Positions 40,429 through 50,239 of a stretch of 64,000 nt of DNA are shown here, in pieces. A model generated the notes under the pieces. That model had not been told where the DNA came from. It did no database searches and saw only the letters and a list, made by a program, of their open reading frames with translations. The stretch is from Deinococcus malanensis (GTDB lineage: Bacteria > Deinococcota > Deinococci > Deinococcales > Deinococcaceae). The DNA is taken from positions 1 through 64,000 of the forward strand of contig NZ_BMPP01000002.1 of NCBI RefSeq assembly GCF_014647655.1. The letters run 5' to 3'. How positions within the stretch are numbered: the first letter of the stretch is position 1; the number at the start of each line of letters is the position of its first letter. The position numbers and the translations under genes are program-made.

Positions 40429-42506
40429 GCCCGGCTCGCCGCCGGCACCGCGCGGCGCAGCAGGCTCAGGGCCTGTACCGGGGCGTACAGGTCGGTGGCG
40501 CGGATCAGGTCACCGGTGGTCGAAATGGTTCTCAGGACCTGCCCTCCCTGGCGCACAGCGAACAACTGGCCGTCAGGTCCTACCTGCAGCAGCCAGGGAA
40601 CGTCTGTGGCCTCGCCAACCAGGTTCTCCAGCGGCAGGGTCAGCCCGGGCGTACCGTCGGCCTCGATCTTGCGCACCTTGTGCGCCACGCTGTCGACGAT
40701 GTACACCACACCCTGCCCATCCACACACAGCCCGGCCAGCTGACGAAGCTGCTCGCTGGTCCGGTCCACCCGGAAGGCATAGCGGTTGATGTACTCGCCC
40801 TGGGAGGTGAAGCGCTGCACCTCGTTCTGGGCGGTGTCGAGTACATATACCTGACCGTCCGGCGCCGCAGCAATCGTCCGGGGCTTCTCAAAGCGGCCTA
40901 CCCCCTGTCCCCGGCCGCCGAAGCGGCGCACGAAGCGGCCCTGGCCGTCGTACACCACAACGTGACAGGCTTCAGCGTCCAGGACGAACACCAGCCCGGC
41001 GGCGCAGGCAATGGAGACCGGATGCAGCAGTTCAGCTTCGCCAAGGCCGTAGGCTCCGAAACTCAGCAGTTCCTCGCCCTCACTGGAAAACTTGCGGACC
41101 AGCGCTCCGGTCTTGCCCTGCCGGTAGTCCAGCAGGGTGGCGTACAGATTGCCCTGATCATCGCCCGCCAGCGCGTTGGGCACTCCCGGCAGTGCCACTG
41201 AACCGCCCTGCTGATCCGCCAGGCTCAGGCGCAACTTGGCATTCAGGTCCAGCAGTCTCAGCGTGCCGCGTTTTTCCTGCACGCTGACGGCCAGGGCCAC
41301 CGGGTCCGTAAACACGTCATCACTCATGACTCCGGCGTCGAGGCGGGCAATCACGTCGTCCAGCGTGGGGCGCTGGGCAGGGTCCTTCTCGATCATGTGC
41401 AGAATCAGGTCATTGAGCCGTCCCGGAACCTCCAGGCGCACCTGCTTGGGCGGCTTGGGCGACTCGAAGACCTGCTGGTGCACCACGGCCTCGTAGCTGC
41501 CCTTGAAAGCGGTCTGTCCGGTTACCATCTCGTAGGCCAGCAGGCCCAGCGAATACACGTCACTGCGGGCGTCCACCCGGTTGCCCTTGGCCTGCTCGGG
41601 CGCCATGTAGATGGGCGTACCTACCCGGGCGCCGGTCATGGTCAGGCGGGTAAGGATCTTGCCCACCGCGATGCCGAAGTCCATCAGCTTGACTCCGCCC
41701 TCGCGCAGGCGGCCGTCGGTGAAGGCGTGCTTGAGGACCATCACGTTGCCGGGCTTGATATCGCGGTGCACGACGTTCTGCATGTGGATGTGGCGCAGCG
41801 CGTCGGCCAGGGCCCGGATCATCTGGGTGCTTTCCGCGAAGGTCAGGGTGCGGTGCTCCAGCAGGGCTTCGAGGCTCTCCCCATCCAGGTACTCCATGGC
41901 AATGTAGTGCTCCGGGTCCTGCATGCGGTAGTCATACACCCGCACGATATTGGGGTGGTTGAAGCGCTTGAGCACCTCCGCTTCCCGGTAAAAGCGCTTG
42001 ACGAACTTCGCGTCGGCCAGGTATTTCTCCTGCGGTACCTTCAGCGCCACGATGCGGCCGTCCTGACGGCGCCGGGCGCGGTACACGTTGCCCATGCCCC
42101 CGATCCCGATGCGGTCAAGCACCTCGTATTCCTGAAACCTCAGTTCAACTCCGGTCGTGGCCTTGGATGGCCGCCGGGTAGGCGTGACCGTGCGCTGGCG
42201 GTTGGCTGTGACCGGCTTGAAGGCCCCGGCCAGCGGCGTGCGGTCCAGGCTGGGCATAATCAGGCGTCCCAGTGGAATGAGTGCAGTTGCCAGCAGAAAA
42301 GCGGTGACACCCAGAAGTCCCTGGACACGGGTCAGACCCGCCGGAATTCCCGCAGATCCCCCCTGGCCCGTGGCGGCCGCCAGGATCAGGGCAACAGCAG
42401 CCGTCACCGCCAGGACTGCGATCACTGCGGCCAGCACCCGTTCCGGCACACGTACCGCCAGCAACAGGCCGACCAGAAACAGCGAGCCCAGCAGGGCAAA
42501 AGTCAT
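40425..42506 (-). CDS. rqkA: Membrane Ser/Thr protein kinase with beta-propeller, RqkA-like
   Basis: 693 residues. Three hydrophobic segments occupy about 1-90. A Hanks-type kinase domain follows (about 125-390): GIGGMGNVYRA, VALKVP (Lys), HRDIKPGNVM, LMDFGIA and GTPIYMAPEQAKG. The remainder is a repeat-rich domain of NHL/PQQ-type blades, such as AAAPDGQVYVLDTAQNEVQRF and LCVDGQGVVYIVDSVAHKVRKI. This build matches D. radiodurans RqkA (DR2518), a kinase acting in the DNA damage response. The gene name is a proposal from architecture only. No radiation/desiccation response motif is seen upstream. The glutaredoxin-like gene overlaps its end. Confidence 0.82.
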   Translation of the reverse strand: MTFALLGSLFLVGLLLAVRVPERVLAAVIAVLAVTAAVALILAAATGQGGSAGIPAGLTRVQGLLGVTAFLLATALIPLGRLIMPSLDRTPLAGAFKPVTANRQRTVTPTRRPSKATTGVELRFQEYEVLDRIGIGGMGNVYRARRRQDGRIVALKVPQEKYLADAKFVKRFYREAEVLKRFNHPNIVRVYDYRMQDPEHYIAMEYLDGESLEALLEHRTLTFAESTQMIRALADALRHIHMQNVVHRDIKPGNVMVLKHAFTDGRLREGGVKLMDFGIAVGKILTRLTMTGARVGTPIYMAPEQAKGNRVDARSDVYSLGLLAYEMVTGQTAFKGSYEAVVHQQVFESPKPPKQVRLEVPGRLNDLILHMIEKDPAQRPTLDDVIARLDAGVMSDDVFTDPVALAVSVQEKRGTLRLLDLNAKLRLSLADQQGGSVALPGVPNALAGDDQGNLYATLLDYRQGKTGALVRKFSSEGEELLSFGAYGLGEAELLHPVSIACAAGLVFVLDAEACHVVVYDGQGRFVRRFGGRGQGVGRFEKPRTIAAAPDGQVYVLDTAQNEVQRFTSQGEYINRYAFRVDRTSEQLRQLAGLCVDGQGVVYIVDSVAHKVRKIEADGTPGLTLPLENLVGEATDVPWLLQVGPDGQLFAVRQGGQVLRTISTTGDLIRATDLYAPVQALSLLRRAVPAASRA

Positions 42507-42644
42507 GCAGCCCCCGGAGTCACAGCGAGCCACTTCGTGAAGACGATCATTTCATCTGTTATACAGGGCCGCTCTTGCCTGCGGCTTACAGCACCCTACG
42601 CCAAACCCCATCAAGGCCCTCCGCCACAGGGCATACTGAAAGGC

Positions 42645-42716
42645 GTGAACGTCCGCTCTCCCCTGGTGTGCCGGGCGCCCGTATGGCGGGCCTGCGGCGT
42701 GACGGAGCCCGCATGA
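42645..42716 (+). CDS. Leaderless 23-codon upstream ORF
   Basis: GTG 42645 has CATACT (42632-42637) seven bases upstream, the same spacing as the other leaderless genes in the window. The frame runs 23 codons (starting VNVRSPLVCRAP, ending GVTEPA) and stops with TGA sharing ATGA with the start of the next gene at 42713. The peptide itself has no recognisable motif. It may exist to load ribosomes that then restart on the long gene. Expression is inferred, not shown. Confidence 0.55.
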   Translation: MNVRSPLVCRAPVWRACGVTEPA

Positions 42717-44521
42717 CCTACTGGACCGAACTGGTCGAACTGTACGAGTACAAGGTGACCGACCTGCTTGAAGGCAGGGCGCCGCGCGGTGGCCGGCGCT
42801 CGCTGGGTGCCCTGCGGGATGATCTGCTGTCTGCACCACTGAATCCGGTGCAGTTGCGGCGCCTGATGGAGGCCGACCGCCGCTACCGCGCGCTGCTCAG
42901 AGGCCAGCGGACAGCACCCCTGGCAACGCAGCAGGCTTCGCCCCGCGAGCGTCCGGCCGACCGTCCTGGATGGGCCACCAACGGCACGGCCGTCAGCGAG
43001 GCGGCGCGCGCCTCGAACGATCTGCAGCGCCTGACCTGGCATGCTGGGGTGCGCCGCGACCTGCTGGAACAGGGGCGGGTGTGGCAGCAGGAGCCCAACC
43101 TGGTAACCCTGCGGGTGGTCTATGCCGCCCTGGAAAACGCCGAGCGCGCCGGAGGCACCGGGCGCGACTGGCAGGCAGTTCCTGAGGTCAACGATACCCT
43201 CAGCTCCCTACATGACACCGAGGTCATCCGCCGGCTGGTGTACGCGCTGGCGGATCTGATGCTGGCCCCCGAGGGCCGCACCCGGGTGCGCAACGAGCTG
43301 CTCAAGATTCATGAGGAGCCGTTTCCGCGGCATGCCGATGAGGACGTCCTGGCGGCGCGCCTTGAAGCGGTAGGCCGCGAACCGCTGTCAGAGCCGGCCC
43401 GGGAGGCCCTGCGGCAGGCATTGCGCGCCCAGTACCCGCCTCCACGCGATCCCCGCGAGCGACCGGCCATCAGGGATGCCGCACAGCGTCTGCTGAACCT
43501 GCTCCAGGAACTGGTGGCGCGCGCTCCGGCACTGGTGCCGGGCCGGCTCTCGCCGCATGTGCTGCTGTACGCCCAGGAACCGACCCTCGCCCAGGAGCGC
43601 CCGGACGACGCCTCCGATGAGCTGTTCATCTACATGCCGGGAGGTTCCACAGCGCAGTGGCGTGGGCTTTCGCTGCGCTGGCAGCGGGTGGCCTCAACCT
43701 GGCAGCTGCAGGCCGACGGGCAGCTGGCCCAGCTGCGCCCCGACGCTCCGGACACCGAACGCTCCGTTCTGCTGACCACCTCCCGGGGCGATCTGAGGGC
43801 CTTTATCAGCGGCCCGTATCTGCTGCTGCGCGCCGAGGGCTCGACCCGTGAGGCGCTGAGCGCACAGGCTGCCCTGGCGCGCGCTGTGGCCTTCCTGATG
43901 CGCCCGGGCGGCGGATTCGCAGCCCTGCGTCTGGCACGGGCCGCCACACTGTCGATGCGTACCCAGCCACTTGACCTGGAGTCCCTGGGGCCACTGAGCG
44001 CCGCAAAGTACGCGCAGGCCACAGCCACGGCCCTGCTGGAGTTTGCACGCCGCGGCGCCGAGACCCTGGTGTCACGCGTCGCCGAGCTGACTCCCGAGGA
44101 GGTTGCGCGCCACCTGCAGGGGGCAGCTGGGGCCCTCTCGCTGGACGTGACCCTGGCCGCCGGGCTGCATGAGGTCCTGCACCGAGCCGCCTTTCCCGAC
44201 GAGGTGCTGCCTGAGCCGGTGCACGCTGCGTTGCTTGAAGTTTCCGGTGACGGCACCTTCCGGAGCGTGCGTCTGGGGGATGACCCGCTGACGCTACAGG
44301 TGGCCGACCGGCTCGTCACGCTGCGGCTGGACTACAAAGGTGACCGCCTTGCCGTGTTGCCTGGACAGCCGCCTGTGGTAGTTGGAGACCTGCTGGTCAT
44401 GGCCGTACCAGGCATGCGTTTGATGCTGGTGCGCCAGCTCGACTGGCTGGCCGTGGCTGCGGAAGTCGACCCTCCAGGCACAGAGACCGACCTGGCCACG
44501 CTGATCGCCGACGAGTTCTGA
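42713..44521 (+). CDS. Large protein of unknown function
   Basis: 602 residues, soluble, no signal peptide or membrane segments. The first half is helical and charged (MTYWTELVELYEYKVTDLLEGR and QALRAQYPPPRDPRERPA). The second half is richer in beta segments (ELFIYMPGGSTAQWRGLSLRW and RLVTLRLDYKGDRLAVLPGQP). No catalytic motif or family is recognised; it looks like a lineage-specific Deinococcus protein. ATG 42713 has GGAG five bases upstream and overlaps the stop of the 23-codon ORF. It is divergent from the RqkA-like kinase, so shared regulation is possible. Confidence 0.8.
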   Translation: MTYWTELVELYEYKVTDLLEGRAPRGGRRSLGALRDDLLSAPLNPVQLRRLMEADRRYRALLRGQRTAPLATQQASPRERPADRPGWATNGTAVSEAARASNDLQRLTWHAGVRRDLLEQGRVWQQEPNLVTLRVVYAALENAERAGGTGRDWQAVPEVNDTLSSLHDTEVIRRLVYALADLMLAPEGRTRVRNELLKIHEEPFPRHADEDVLAARLEAVGREPLSEPAREALRQALRAQYPPPRDPRERPAIRDAAQRLLNLLQELVARAPALVPGRLSPHVLLYAQEPTLAQERPDDASDELFIYMPGGSTAQWRGLSLRWQRVASTWQLQADGQLAQLRPDAPDTERSVLLTTSRGDLRAFISGPYLLLRAEGSTREALSAQAALARAVAFLMRPGGGFAALRLARAATLSMRTQPLDLESLGPLSAAKYAQATATALLEFARRGAETLVSRVAELTPEEVARHLQGAAGALSLDVTLAAGLHEVLHRAAFPDEVLPEPVHAALLEVSGDGTFRSVRLGDDPLTLQVADRLVTLRLDYKGDRLAVLPGQPPVVVGDLLVMAVPGMRLMLVRQLDWLAVAAEVDPPGTETDLATLIADEF

Positions 44522-44592
44522 GGCCCCGCTTCTTTACCCCAGCTTTAGAAACGGTGTTCCGGCTGAGAGGCCAAATGATCTAGCATATGCAT

Positions 44593-45249
44593 ATGACCCA
44601 GCCTGCAGCGTCCGGGACCACGCGGGTGGCGGTGGTGATTCCGGCTTTCAATGAGGAAGACACGGTGGCTGAGGTGGTCCGGGTCGGCCTGACGGTCACT
44701 TCGGAGGTCGTCGTGGTTTCGGATGGCAGCAGTGACCGCACCGCTCAGGTGGCGCGGGAAGCGGGCGCGGACGTGGTGGAACTCAGCGAGAATGCCGGCA
44801 AAGGTGCGGCCCTGCTGGCAGCCCTGCACACCACGCAGGTCGAACTGGTCGTGATGCTCGATGCGGATCTGATGGGGCTGACCCACGAGCATCTGGAGCA
44901 GTTGCTGGAGCCGGTCCGCTCCGGTCAACTGGACATGAGCATCGGCGTCTTCGATGGGGGCGGCTTCGTCACCGACTGGGGCAACAAGCTCACTCCACAC
45001 CTGAGTGGACAGCGGGCCTGTCGGCGCGACTGGCTTCTGACCGTGCCGGACCTCGGGCAGGAACGGTGGCCGGAACCCGCCATCACCGCTCACCTCAAGG
45101 CCACGGGGGCACGCTGGGACTACGTGGTGCTCGAGCAGGTGGCGCAGGTAGTCAAAGAGAAGAAACGGGGGTTCTGGAAGGGCGCCCAGGCCCGCACCAG
45201 AATGTACGCCGACCTGCTGACGTATCACGCCCGGCGAAAACGCTCATGA
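44593..45249 (+). CDS. Family 2 glycosyltransferase
   Basis: 218 residues, a GT-A fold. VAVVIPAFNEEDTVAEVV starts the nucleotide-sugar site, VVVVSDGSSDRTAQVA follows, and MLDADL supplies the metal-binding DxD. It resembles dolichol-phosphate-mannose synthase-like enzymes but is shorter and lacks membrane segments. ATG 44593 has TAGCAT six bases upstream (44581-44586); an ATG at 44587 overlaps this spacing. Donor and acceptor are unknown. Confidence 0.85.
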   Translation: MTQPAASGTTRVAVVIPAFNEEDTVAEVVRVGLTVTSEVVVVSDGSSDRTAQVAREAGADVVELSENAGKGAALLAALHTTQVELVVMLDADLMGLTHEHLEQLLEPVRSGQLDMSIGVFDGGGFVTDWGNKLTPHLSGQRACRRDWLLTVPDLGQERWPEPAITAHLKATGARWDYVVLEQVAQVVKEKKRGFWKGAQARTRMYADLLTYHARRKRS

Positions 45250-45505
45250 CCGGGAATTTTTGCAGCTCTGACATGGCATAAACCAGGAACAGCCGGTTTC
45301 TATTTCAGGGCAACGCGCCGTGGCGCACTATCCCGCGCCCGGAACGCGGCCTTAGTGTCCTGGGGCCGTTCTCATTGGCCAGTTGGAAGGGTGTGCGGCG
45401 GCCTCTTGAAAAGGACCTCTTCCCCAGCGACTCAAGCTGAGGCAGACCGTTCCCTGCGCAGACCTGCCCTCTGTCCGTGGCTGCCTGCAATTTTCTGCGT
45501 CTCCC

Positions 45506-46297
45506 CTACTCCTGATCGTGGCCCAGCTCGGTGCTGCGGCGGGTGGCCGCCTCCACCGCACGCATCAGGCCACCGCGCACGCCTGCACTTTCCAGCTCCA
45601 CCAGCCCGGCGATGGTCGTGCCACCCGGGCTGGACACCTCGTCCTTCAGCAGCCCAGGATGGGCGCGCCGCTGAAGCAGCTCACCACTGGCCACCAGCAG
45701 TTTGGCCGCCAGTTCATTGGCCAGGGCGCGTGGCAGGCCCATCCGGACGCCCCCGTCTGCCAGGGCCTCGGCCACCACAGCGGCATACGCTGGCCCCGAG
45801 GCGCTCATGCCGGTAAAGACATTGAACAGGTGCTCGGGCAGGTCGTAGACGTCTCCCACTGAGCCGAACAGGGTATGACTGAAGTCCAGGTCGCCAGCCT
45901 CCAGCGCTTCTTTCGGACCGGTCAGGGCAGTCTGGCTGAGCCCGATGGTCGCCGCCAGATTGGGCATTACGCGCACCACACGTTTGGTCCCCAGCCGGCG
46001 CGACAGGGTGGCCACGCTGACACCGGCCATGGTGCTGATGTAACCAGCATTCTCCTGCGCCAGCCATTCGCTGACCTCCGGGAACACGCGTGGCTGCAGA
46101 CTGATCAGGATGCGCTGGGCCGCGGGCAGGGCCTCCGGCGTGATGACCTGGGCGCCGGTGCGTGCAGCGATCTCTGCGAGGCGCGGAGCGTTGGTGTCCA
46201 GCAGTCCGATCTCGAAGGGCAGGAGCACACCGCGTGACACCACACCCTCCAGCAGAGCCAGTCCGAGTTTACCGACACCAACGATGGCGAGCTTCAT
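45506..46297 (-). CDS. proC: Pyrroline-5-carboxylate reductase
   Basis: 263 residues, the final step of proline synthesis (P5C to proline with NADPH). The N-terminal Rossmann motif is [28 protein letters not shown] and the C-terminal signature stretch [18 protein letters not shown], which binds P5C, are intact. [20 protein letters not shown] is also typical. ATG 46297 has TATACT seven bases upstream (46305-46310). It faces away from prmA, which also has a leaderless promoter. Proline breakdown genes lie 4 kb away. Confidence 0.92.
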   Translation of the reverse strand: MKLAIVGVGKLGLALLEGVVSRGVLLPFEIGLLDTNAPRLAEIAARTGAQVITPEALPAAQRILISLQPRVFPEVSEWLAQENAGYISTMAGVSVATLSRRLGTKRVVRVMPNLAATIGLSQTALTGPKEALEAGDLDFSHTLFGSVGDVYDLPEHLFNVFTGMSASGPAYAAVVAEALADGGVRMGLPRALANELAAKLLVASGELLQRRAHPGLLKDEVSSPGGTTIAGLVELESAGVRGGLMRAVEAATRRSTELGHDQE

Positions 46298-46304
46298 GCG
46301 CGCC

Positions 46305-46310
46305 AGTATA
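46305..46310 (-). promoter_or_regulatory. -10 box of leaderless proC
   Basis: TATACT on the minus strand ends seven bases before the proC ATG. The divergent prmA box TACACT (46373-46378) lies 63 bases away. Confidence 0.75.
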
Positions 46311-46372
46311 GGTGCGCCCCCTTCACCATCCGGGGGGCCGGTGTGGAGGACTTGCGTCATGCAGGCCCCAGG

Positions 46373-46378
46373 TACACT
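46373..46378 (+). promoter_or_regulatory. -10 box of leaderless prmA-rsmE
   Basis: TACACT ends six bases before ATG 46385. No ribosome site is present between box and start. Confidence 0.75.
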
Positions 46379-46384
46379 CGGCGC

Positions 46385-47200
46385 ATGCTGGTGTATGCCC
46401 TGCCTGGAACCTTTGAAACGCGCGAAGACCACCTGGATCTGCTGTGGGAGGCAGGCGCGACCGGACTGGAGGAACGCGCCGGGCTGATCCGCGCCTACTT
46501 TGACGCTGAAGCGGACCTGCCTGGCGAGATCCGGGACGGGCAATGGCAGAACGAGGCTGACCAGGACTGGCTGGCTGCCTTCAAGGCCAACCTGCGGCCT
46601 GTCAGGGCTGGCCGTGTGACCATCGTGCCGCCGTGGCTGCGCGACGAGGTCGAAAGCGGCCAGCTGCCGCTGATTATCGAACCCGGCATGGCCTTCGGCA
46701 CCGGCCACCACGCAACCACCCGGATGGCAGTCGAAGCGCTGGGCACCCTGGAGTTGCAAGGCCGCCGGGTGCTGGATGTGGGTACCGGCAGCGGCGTGCT
46801 GGCCATTGCCGCAGCGCTGCTTGGGGCGGGCATGGCCGTGGGGGTGGATATCGACCCCATCACCATTCCGATTGCCCGCGAAAACGCCCAGGAGAATGGT
46901 GTGCCTAAGGGCCGCACAGTCTTTCTGGAAGGCACGCTGGGCGACGAGCTGCCTGAGCAGGCCGGAGAGGAAGAATTCGATGTCCTGGTGGCCAACCTGT
47001 ATGCCGAACTGCATGACCTGATGGCCGCAGAGTACGTCTCGCACCTGCGCCCGGGAGGGCCACTGGTACTGACGGGCATCCTGACCAGCAAGCTGCCGAT
47101 GGTTCATGACGCCCTGAACCGCGAAGGGTTTACACGCATTCAGGTGCGCGAGGACGGCGAGTGGGCCCTGGTGACGGCCAGTGCGCCGGATCGCCAATGA
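46385..47200 (+). CDS. prmA: Ribosomal protein L11 methyltransferase (PrmA)
   Basis: 271 residues. It trimethylates ribosomal protein L11. The N-terminal L11-recognition domain is shorter than in E. coli. The catalytic domain shows [22 protein letters not shown], motif [21 protein letters not shown], and [12 protein letters not shown] where family members carry the N(I/L)-type motif. [12 protein letters not shown] follows. Its stop overlaps the rsmE start by four bases, giving a two-gene translation-related operon. Confidence 0.94.
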   Translation: MLVYALPGTFETREDHLDLLWEAGATGLEERAGLIRAYFDAEADLPGEIRDGQWQNEADQDWLAAFKANLRPVRAGRVTIVPPWLRDEVESGQLPLIIEPGMAFGTGHHATTRMAVEALGTLELQGRRVLDVGTGSGVLAIAAALLGAGMAVGVDIDPITIPIARENAQENGVPKGRTVFLEGTLGDELPEQAGEEEFDVLVANLYAELHDLMAAEYVSHLRPGGPLVLTGILTSKLPMVHDALNREGFTRIQVREDGEWALVTASAPDRQ

Positions 47201-47913
47201 GCGGTGAATCCCGGACTTCCAGCCAGGTGCGCCGTGTGCGGGTGGAGGTCCTGGCCCCTGAAATGGTGCTGGGCCCCAGGGAAGCGCGGCACCTCTACGT
47301 GTTGCGTCTTTCCCCTGGTGCGGAGCTCCTGGTGTTCGACGGTCAGGGTGCCCAGGCACAGGCCACCGTGGCTGAGCTTGACGCCGCGCGGGCGGTGTTG
47401 CATCTGGGCGAGAGGAGCGAGGCGGCTTCCGAAACACCCCAGCCACTGACCCTGGCGGTGGCGCTGATGAAGGGAGACAAGCTTGCCGACGTGGTGCGGG
47501 CTGCCACCGAACTGGGTGTGGCCCGGGTGCAGCTGCTGGTCACGCGCCGGGCAGATGCGCGGGAAATCGGAGCGCAGAAGCTGACACGCCTCAACCGCAT
47601 TGCCGAGGAAGCCAGCAAGCAGTCGCGGCGGGCCGTGACACCAGCGGTGCTCCCCCCGGTGGCTTTGACGGATTTCCAGTGGGAAGGCCGGCTCTTCGTG
47701 GCCCAGCCCGGCTCCAGCCTGCGTCTGACCGATCACCTGGACTGGGCGGCGCCAATTACCGTGCTGACCGGCCCGGAAGGCGGCCTGACCGACGAGGAAG
47801 TGACGCAGCTCACCACGCGTGGAGCATCAGCCGTCACCCTGGGCCCACGAATTCTGCGGGCCGAAACAGCCCCGGTGGCCCTATTGGGGGCTATCGCAGC
47901 CCTGGGCCAGTAG
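47197..47913 (+). CDS. rsmE: 16S rRNA m3U1498 methyltransferase (RsmE)
   Basis: 238 residues of the SPOUT (knotted) methyltransferase class. An N-terminal PUA-like domain ([21 protein letters not shown]) precedes the knot: [49 protein letters not shown], then [14 protein letters not shown] and [19 protein letters not shown]. It methylates U1498 of 16S rRNA at N3. Co-translated with prmA. The length and motifs are standard. Confidence 0.94.
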   Translation: MSGESRTSSQVRRVRVEVLAPEMVLGPREARHLYVLRLSPGAELLVFDGQGAQAQATVAELDAARAVLHLGERSEAASETPQPLTLAVALMKGDKLADVVRAATELGVARVQLLVTRRADAREIGAQKLTRLNRIAEEASKQSRRAVTPAVLPPVALTDFQWEGRLFVAQPGSSLRLTDHLDWAAPITVLTGPEGGLTDEEVTQLTTRGASAVTLGPRILRAETAPVALLGAIAALGQ

Positions 47914-48030
47914 ATCGGCACACAGAATAGGACAGTACTAAGGGTGAACTACGTCTTCAGGGTTCCGGCCCCTGCCGCGTTTTCTTCAAAACAGTGTTCC
48001 CACGCATCGCCCAGCGGTTCGATGCCAGTG

Positions 48031-48774
48031 TCAGGTCAGCGCCAGCGCCTCACCACTCGCGGCCGGCACCAGCTGACGCCAGCTGTGGACATTCCCTATC
48101 TGTACGGTCACGAAACGTTCCAGCGCCCGCCACAGCGCAGGGCGCTGCTCGGTGGTCACCGGGGCCTCCATGCTGGCGCGCACGCTGCGCCGCACGACAT
48201 TGCGCAGAAAATCCAGTGATTCCTCCGGGTAGGCAGGCAACGCCGCACATCCGGCGCACAGCAACTGACCGCCGAGCGGGTCAGGATGCGTCGGGTCCGG
48301 CTGACCACAGCGGGCGCAGCGCGCGGTCTGTGGCAGCATGCCGGCCAGTCCCAGCAGCTTGTAGCTCATGACCAGAGCCACCCATTCGGGATCAGACTGG
48401 TGGGAAATACCTCGCAGGGCCCCGGCAAACAGGTCAAAGGCCTGCTCGCTGAATTCACCCTCCTGGAACAATGCGTCGGCGAATTCGGCCATCAGGTGGG
48501 CAAAGGCGTAGCGCTCGGGCTCGGCCAGGCGCGGCAGGGCCCCTTCCAGCACCGCCTGCTTCACGCTGGCCAGGTCGTTGTGTGGTCCCTGGTACACCTG
48601 GGTGGCCACATGGTGAAACAGGTTCAGGCGACTGGCCAGCGGACCCCGTACGCCCCCACGCGCCACGGCCTTGAGTTTTCCCTGGGGCGTCAGCAGTGTC
48701 ACGATGATGTCCCCAGCGGGGGTGACCCGGCGCCGGATGACAATACCGTTGCGGTTGGTGCTACGCGATCTCAC
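48031..48774 (-). CDS. recO: DNA repair protein RecO
   Basis: 247 residues. RecO helps RecR load RecA on SSB-coated DNA in recombinational repair, a main route in Deinococcus, which lacks RecBC. The N-terminal OB fold reads [32 protein letters not shown]. The helical domain is followed by a zinc knuckle, CARCGQ and CAGC. The start is GTG 48774 with GGGAG upstream. It is divergent from the gene at 48989. Confidence 0.92.
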   Translation of the reverse strand: MRSRSTNRNGIVIRRRVTPAGDIIVTLLTPQGKLKAVARGGVRGPLASRLNLFHHVATQVYQGPHNDLASVKQAVLEGALPRLAEPERYAFAHLMAEFADALFQEGEFSEQAFDLFAGALRGISHQSDPEWVALVMSYKLLGLAGMLPQTARCARCGQPDPTHPDPLGGQLLCAGCAALPAYPEESLDFLRNVVRRSVRASMEAPVTTEQRPALWRALERFVTVQIGNVHSWRQLVPAASGEALALT

Positions 48775-48988
48775 CGGACTCCCGCACAGTCATATGTCAG
48801 GTGTGCTCGCTTCACGCTGGCACGGCAGGTACAGCCGGCAATTCCCTGGGGCTTCGGGCCAGACAGGGTAAAGCGGGGCAGCGTCCATCTCACCTCACAA
48901 AGATAGGTCACCCGGGCCGCCATGGCAGTAACTGGAAGCAGTTTTCAGGCACCAATGGCACCCGCCGCGCCACGTACACTGATGGCCA

Positions 48989-49399
48989 ATGAGTGATTCC
49001 CGCTCCTCCGATCACGGCGTCCGTGACCTGCTGCGCGAACTGTTTCCGGACACGCACCGGGAACTGTTTGGCGACGAAGCCCACCCGGAGGCCCCACCCA
49101 CGCTGGGGCTTTACCCGGTAGCGGATGGCCGGCTGGCCCTGGTGCACGGCGATCAGCTTGCCGAATTCAGTCCACTGGAGCCCAAAGGCCGCAACGCGCT
49201 GCACTGCGACCTGTGTCACTACACCCGCAGCCGCAGCGAGGCGAGTGTGTACCGCGTCCGGGTTGGCGTGCGGCGTACGCGGTACGTCACCCTCTGTCTG
49301 GGCACCGAAGCGTGCCAGAAACGAGCCGGATCACGCGGCCTGGAAAGCCTCGCCAGCCGCATCTTCCCGCTCGAATCCAGTTTTGCCGATGACCACTGA
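48989..49399 (+). CDS. Protein with a treble-clef-like zinc motif, unknown
   Basis: 136 residues. The C-terminal half has [13 protein letters not shown] and then [12 protein letters not shown], four Cys placed like a treble-clef zinc finger. FusB-type elongation factor G-binding (FBP) domains have a similar Cys spacing, but the match is loose and I do not name it so. ATG 48989 has TACACT eight bases upstream (48975-48980), probably leaderless. No operon partner. Confidence 0.68.
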   Translation: MSDSRSSDHGVRDLLRELFPDTHRELFGDEAHPEAPPTLGLYPVADGRLALVHGDQLAEFSPLEPKGRNALHCDLCHYTRSRSEASVYRVRVGVRRTRYVTLCLGTEACQKRAGSRGLESLASRIFPLESSFADDH

Positions 49400-49789
49400 A
49401 TCTGCGATGAACTTATCAGGAAGGGTCTGACCGCACCTTGAGGAAAGCGGGAATGACGCCAGGGGAGTGATCACGACTGAGGACCACGCCACCACCTGCC
49501 GAAGTAGATGTGGAGCCGCTGCAGCAACCGCATCCCTTTTTGTTTCCGCTGGGGACCGCGAGGGAATTCTGGCTGGTTTCCGGGACAAAGCCTCCACAAT
49601 GTGCTCCGGAGGCAGCAGACAGCCGACCTTCCAGTCTGGCGAAGCTGCTTCCTCACGTGGGAGTCCTGAAAAGCCACGTTTCCAGACAATCCGGTGGGTT
49701 TTTCAGTGCGGCCATTTATCGAGATCTCTTGATGCCGTTGGCATCTGGTTTAAATCCGGGGCGTCTACGCTGTGTGATGGAGGTCCTCT
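49400..49789. other. 390-base intergenic stretch
   Basis: Several short frames cross it, but none has a ribosome site or a plausible protein. Its only clear content is the ribosome site GGAGGTCC (49779-49786) of the small stress gene. A promoter is likely in the T/A-richer part around 49730-49760, but I cannot place boxes with confidence. Confidence 0.55.
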
Positions 49790-50020
49790 ATGACGAAGAA
49801 AGGAATAGGCGAACGCCTGGGCGAAGCTGTGGATTCTGCCAAGCACAAGGTCAACGAGATGGCTGACCGCTCACGTGCCGAGGGCCATGAGTTCAAGGCC
49901 GAGACCAGTGACCATCCCGTGGAACGCACTGTGGAGAAAGGCAAGGCCATGGTGGACCATGGCAAAGCTGAACTCCACGAAGCTGCCAGTGAAAAGAAAG
50001 CCAGGGACGCTGGTCGGTAA
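49790..50020 (+). CDS. Small hydrophilic stress-type protein
   Basis: 76 residues, highly charged, no Cys or Trp (KHKVNEMADRSRAEGHEFKAE, then VEKGKAMVDHGKAELHEAASEKK). It is probably largely helical and heat-stable, like LEA or CsbD-like proteins, which suits a desiccation-tolerant organism; the function is inferred. ATG 49790 is four bases after GGAGGTCC. It is the fuller paralogue of the gene at 25167. A strong terminator follows at 50056. Confidence 0.75.
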   Translation: MTKKGIGERLGEAVDSAKHKVNEMADRSRAEGHEFKAETSDHPVERTVEKGKAMVDHGKAELHEAASEKKARDAGR

Positions 50021-50055
50021 CCAGCACGACACCGCATAAATTCAATGCATGGTGG

Positions 50056-50085
50056 AAACAGACGGAGCCTTGTCCGTCTGTTTTT
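50056..50085 (+). terminator. Rho-independent terminator
   Basis: AAACAGACGGA and TCCGTCTGTTT pair perfectly around GCCTTG, with the T-run extending the right arm. It ends the small stress gene and separates it from the GntR operon. Confidence 0.92.
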
Positions 50086-50220
50086 AGCGTTCCATCCGTC
50101 GGCTGGGGTGAATTTCTGCCACCTGAACCAGTTCTCTCCAGGCACTGAAGGCCTGCACCCCATACCCGTGTGCATCTGTGTACTTATCTACCGTGAAGAT
50201 TCATTTACCTGCTGCCGAAT

Positions 50221-50232
50221 ATTGTATACAAT
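50221..50232 (+). promoter_or_regulatory. Perfect palindrome overlapping the -10 box of the proline operon
   Basis: ATTGTATACAAT is a perfect 12-base palindrome of the TTGTATACAA kind bound by some GntR/FadR regulators. Its right half contains TACAAT (50227-50232), seven bases before ATG 50240. TTTACC at 50204-50209 is a -35 candidate with 17 bases between. Binding here would block a leaderless promoter, so autoregulation by the GntR product is likely. Confidence 0.72.
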
Positions 50233-50239
50233 ATCCATA

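Noticed and set aside
41397..42644. Plus-strand frame across the kinase region
   Set aside because: Antisense to the kinase. Only its last 23 codons, from GTG 42645, are kept, because they follow a leaderless promoter and overlap the next start.
42507..42712. Radiation/desiccation response motif upstream of the kinase
   Set aside because: I looked for a TTATG...CATAA-type palindrome in this region and elsewhere in the window and found none that was convincing.
47990..48030. TpsiC-like GGTTCGAT suggesting a tRNA
   Set aside because: No acceptor, D or anticodon arm can be formed around it, and it abuts the recO stop.
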